A DNA stretch of 64,000 nt from Motacilla alba alba (lineage: Eukaryota > Chordata > Aves > Passeriformes > Motacillidae): positions 92,282,429 through 92,346,428 of the forward strand of contig NC_052017.1 of NCBI RefSeq assembly GCF_015832195.1, written 5' to 3'. The notes below the pieces were generated by a model. That model did not search any database and was not told where the DNA came from. It was given only the letters and a program-made list of their open reading frames with translations. Shown here one piece after another: positions 63,101 through 64,000 of this stretch (position 1 is the stretch's first letter; every line of letters begins with the position of its first letter). Made by a program: the position numbers and the translations under genes.

Positions 63101-64000
63101 TCTGGTTTGGAGTATAAATCTTAATAACCAATCCTAGAATTTTCTTGTCTAAAAGCTGCAAAGTTCTGCCAAGAGAGTCAAGCTGACACGAGTATAAAAG
63201 AGAAGGAGTTTTCACTAGTATCCCTAAATGATGCAATAGCACAAATAGGTAGTAAATGTCCTCTCCTGGTTCCTGAAAGCTCTCTGTAGAGCTGGGGTGT
63301 CCTGAGGGAGTTCCACCAGCAGCTGCTTTTCACTGCTTGTTGGAATGCCTGCCGTGTGTAGCAAGGGCGTCGATGGTTTGAGATCCCTTGACACAACCTT
63401 GCCTTCAGTGCTCAGCTGTGCTGCAGAAGACGACTCCACTCACTTGGTGCCTGCCAGCCACACGGCTTGGAAACACCCGCAGCAGCTCCGGCACAGCTGC
63501 GCTGCCTTTGCTCCTGGCACACAGATTAACTCAGAGATGGAGAACATCATGTAACAGCCCAAATCTTTATGTTGATCCTGGGGCTCTTCTTCCTTAATGG
63601 GGAAGAACGTTGTGTTCTTCAGGAGGATTACAAATTTGATGATTTTTTTTTTAACACTTTTTAGCTGCTTGCTGTTCTGCGCCCTTTTTTGGACATCAAG
63701 GCTCTCACAGCAGAACATTGCATGGCAATGGAATACACATTCACCCTGGTGAGACTCAGGCACTGTAATCCATGGATTCATTTGCACTCACACGCTCAGA
63801 GATTTACCTCCATATCCTGAGTTAAATTCAAGGACTGGCATACGAGATAGGATGCATGCCTTCTAGTATGACTCTTTGAACATCCATAGTGCATCTTGGA
63901 TCAATGAAACACCTCGCACACCAAAATGATGCATTTGGCACAAAATATACTATTGTAGATATGTTGAGGGAGATGGAGGCAGAGACTAACTGAGAAACCA
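54161..64000. other. Non-coding stretch to the right edge
   Basis: This is almost 10 kb of AT-rich DNA with a T-rich tract at 62568-62596. A good-looking plus-strand acceptor (TTTCTTTTGCAG, exon edge 57595) is present, but no recognisable exon follows it. I found no match by eye to RIPOR2 protein motifs such as SQSFAGFS or KKMHNLGHKN. The open frames are short and unrecognised. Confidence 0.5.
62568..62596 (+). repeat. T-rich tract
   Basis: Two T runs are interrupted by single C bases. It is a simple low-complexity tract. Confidence 0.85.

Overview
This window reads as a piece of a bird chromosome, most likely a songbird. It has long non-coding spans, GT-AG introns and sharp CpG islands. It also carries several CR1 LINE 3' ends, recognisable by the ATTCTATGA-type terminal octamers, and two solo LTRs that I recognise as passerine endogenous-retrovirus families. 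There are no prokaryotic features. Most long open frames are chance frames in GC-rich islands or inside repeats.

The one gene I can name with confidence is CARMIL1 (LRRC16A) on the minus strand. Its first coding exon (21861-21900) lies in a large CpG island (about 21380-22720). Its second coding exon is at 17920-18017. The two join in phase to encode the first 46 residues, the beginning of the N-terminal PH-like domain. Intron 1 is about 3.8 kb. Everything from 17919 down to position 1 appears to be intron 2, because I could find no further CARMIL1 exon there. A solo LTR (about 17510-17863) sits about 55 bp from the exon 2 splice donor. A small second CpG-rich block with a plus-strand splice donor lies in intron 1 (about 19310-19470).

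To the right, 22.7-45.7 kb looks intergenic. It holds CR1 fragments (25.6, 30.0-30.5 and 44.7-45.4 kb), a solo LTR (about 31.0-31.6 kb) and a GGGAT-type pentanucleotide array (41654-41761). A second CpG island (about 45770-46440) contains a plus-strand open frame that ends at a perfect GTAAGT donor (46121-46196). By synteny with human 6p22 (RIPOR2, CMAH pseudogene, CARMIL1) it could be an upstream first exon of RIPOR2 or the start of a lncRNA, but I do not recognise the peptide. From 46.5 to 64 kb I see only sparse repeats and no exon I can defend.

I found no new molecular system. The points most worth a check are the unidentified CpG-island exon at 46.1 kb, the intron 1 CpG block, the LTR beside CARMIL1 exon 2, a perfect 28-bp palindrome at 51521 and the G-quadruplex-prone pentanucleotide array.
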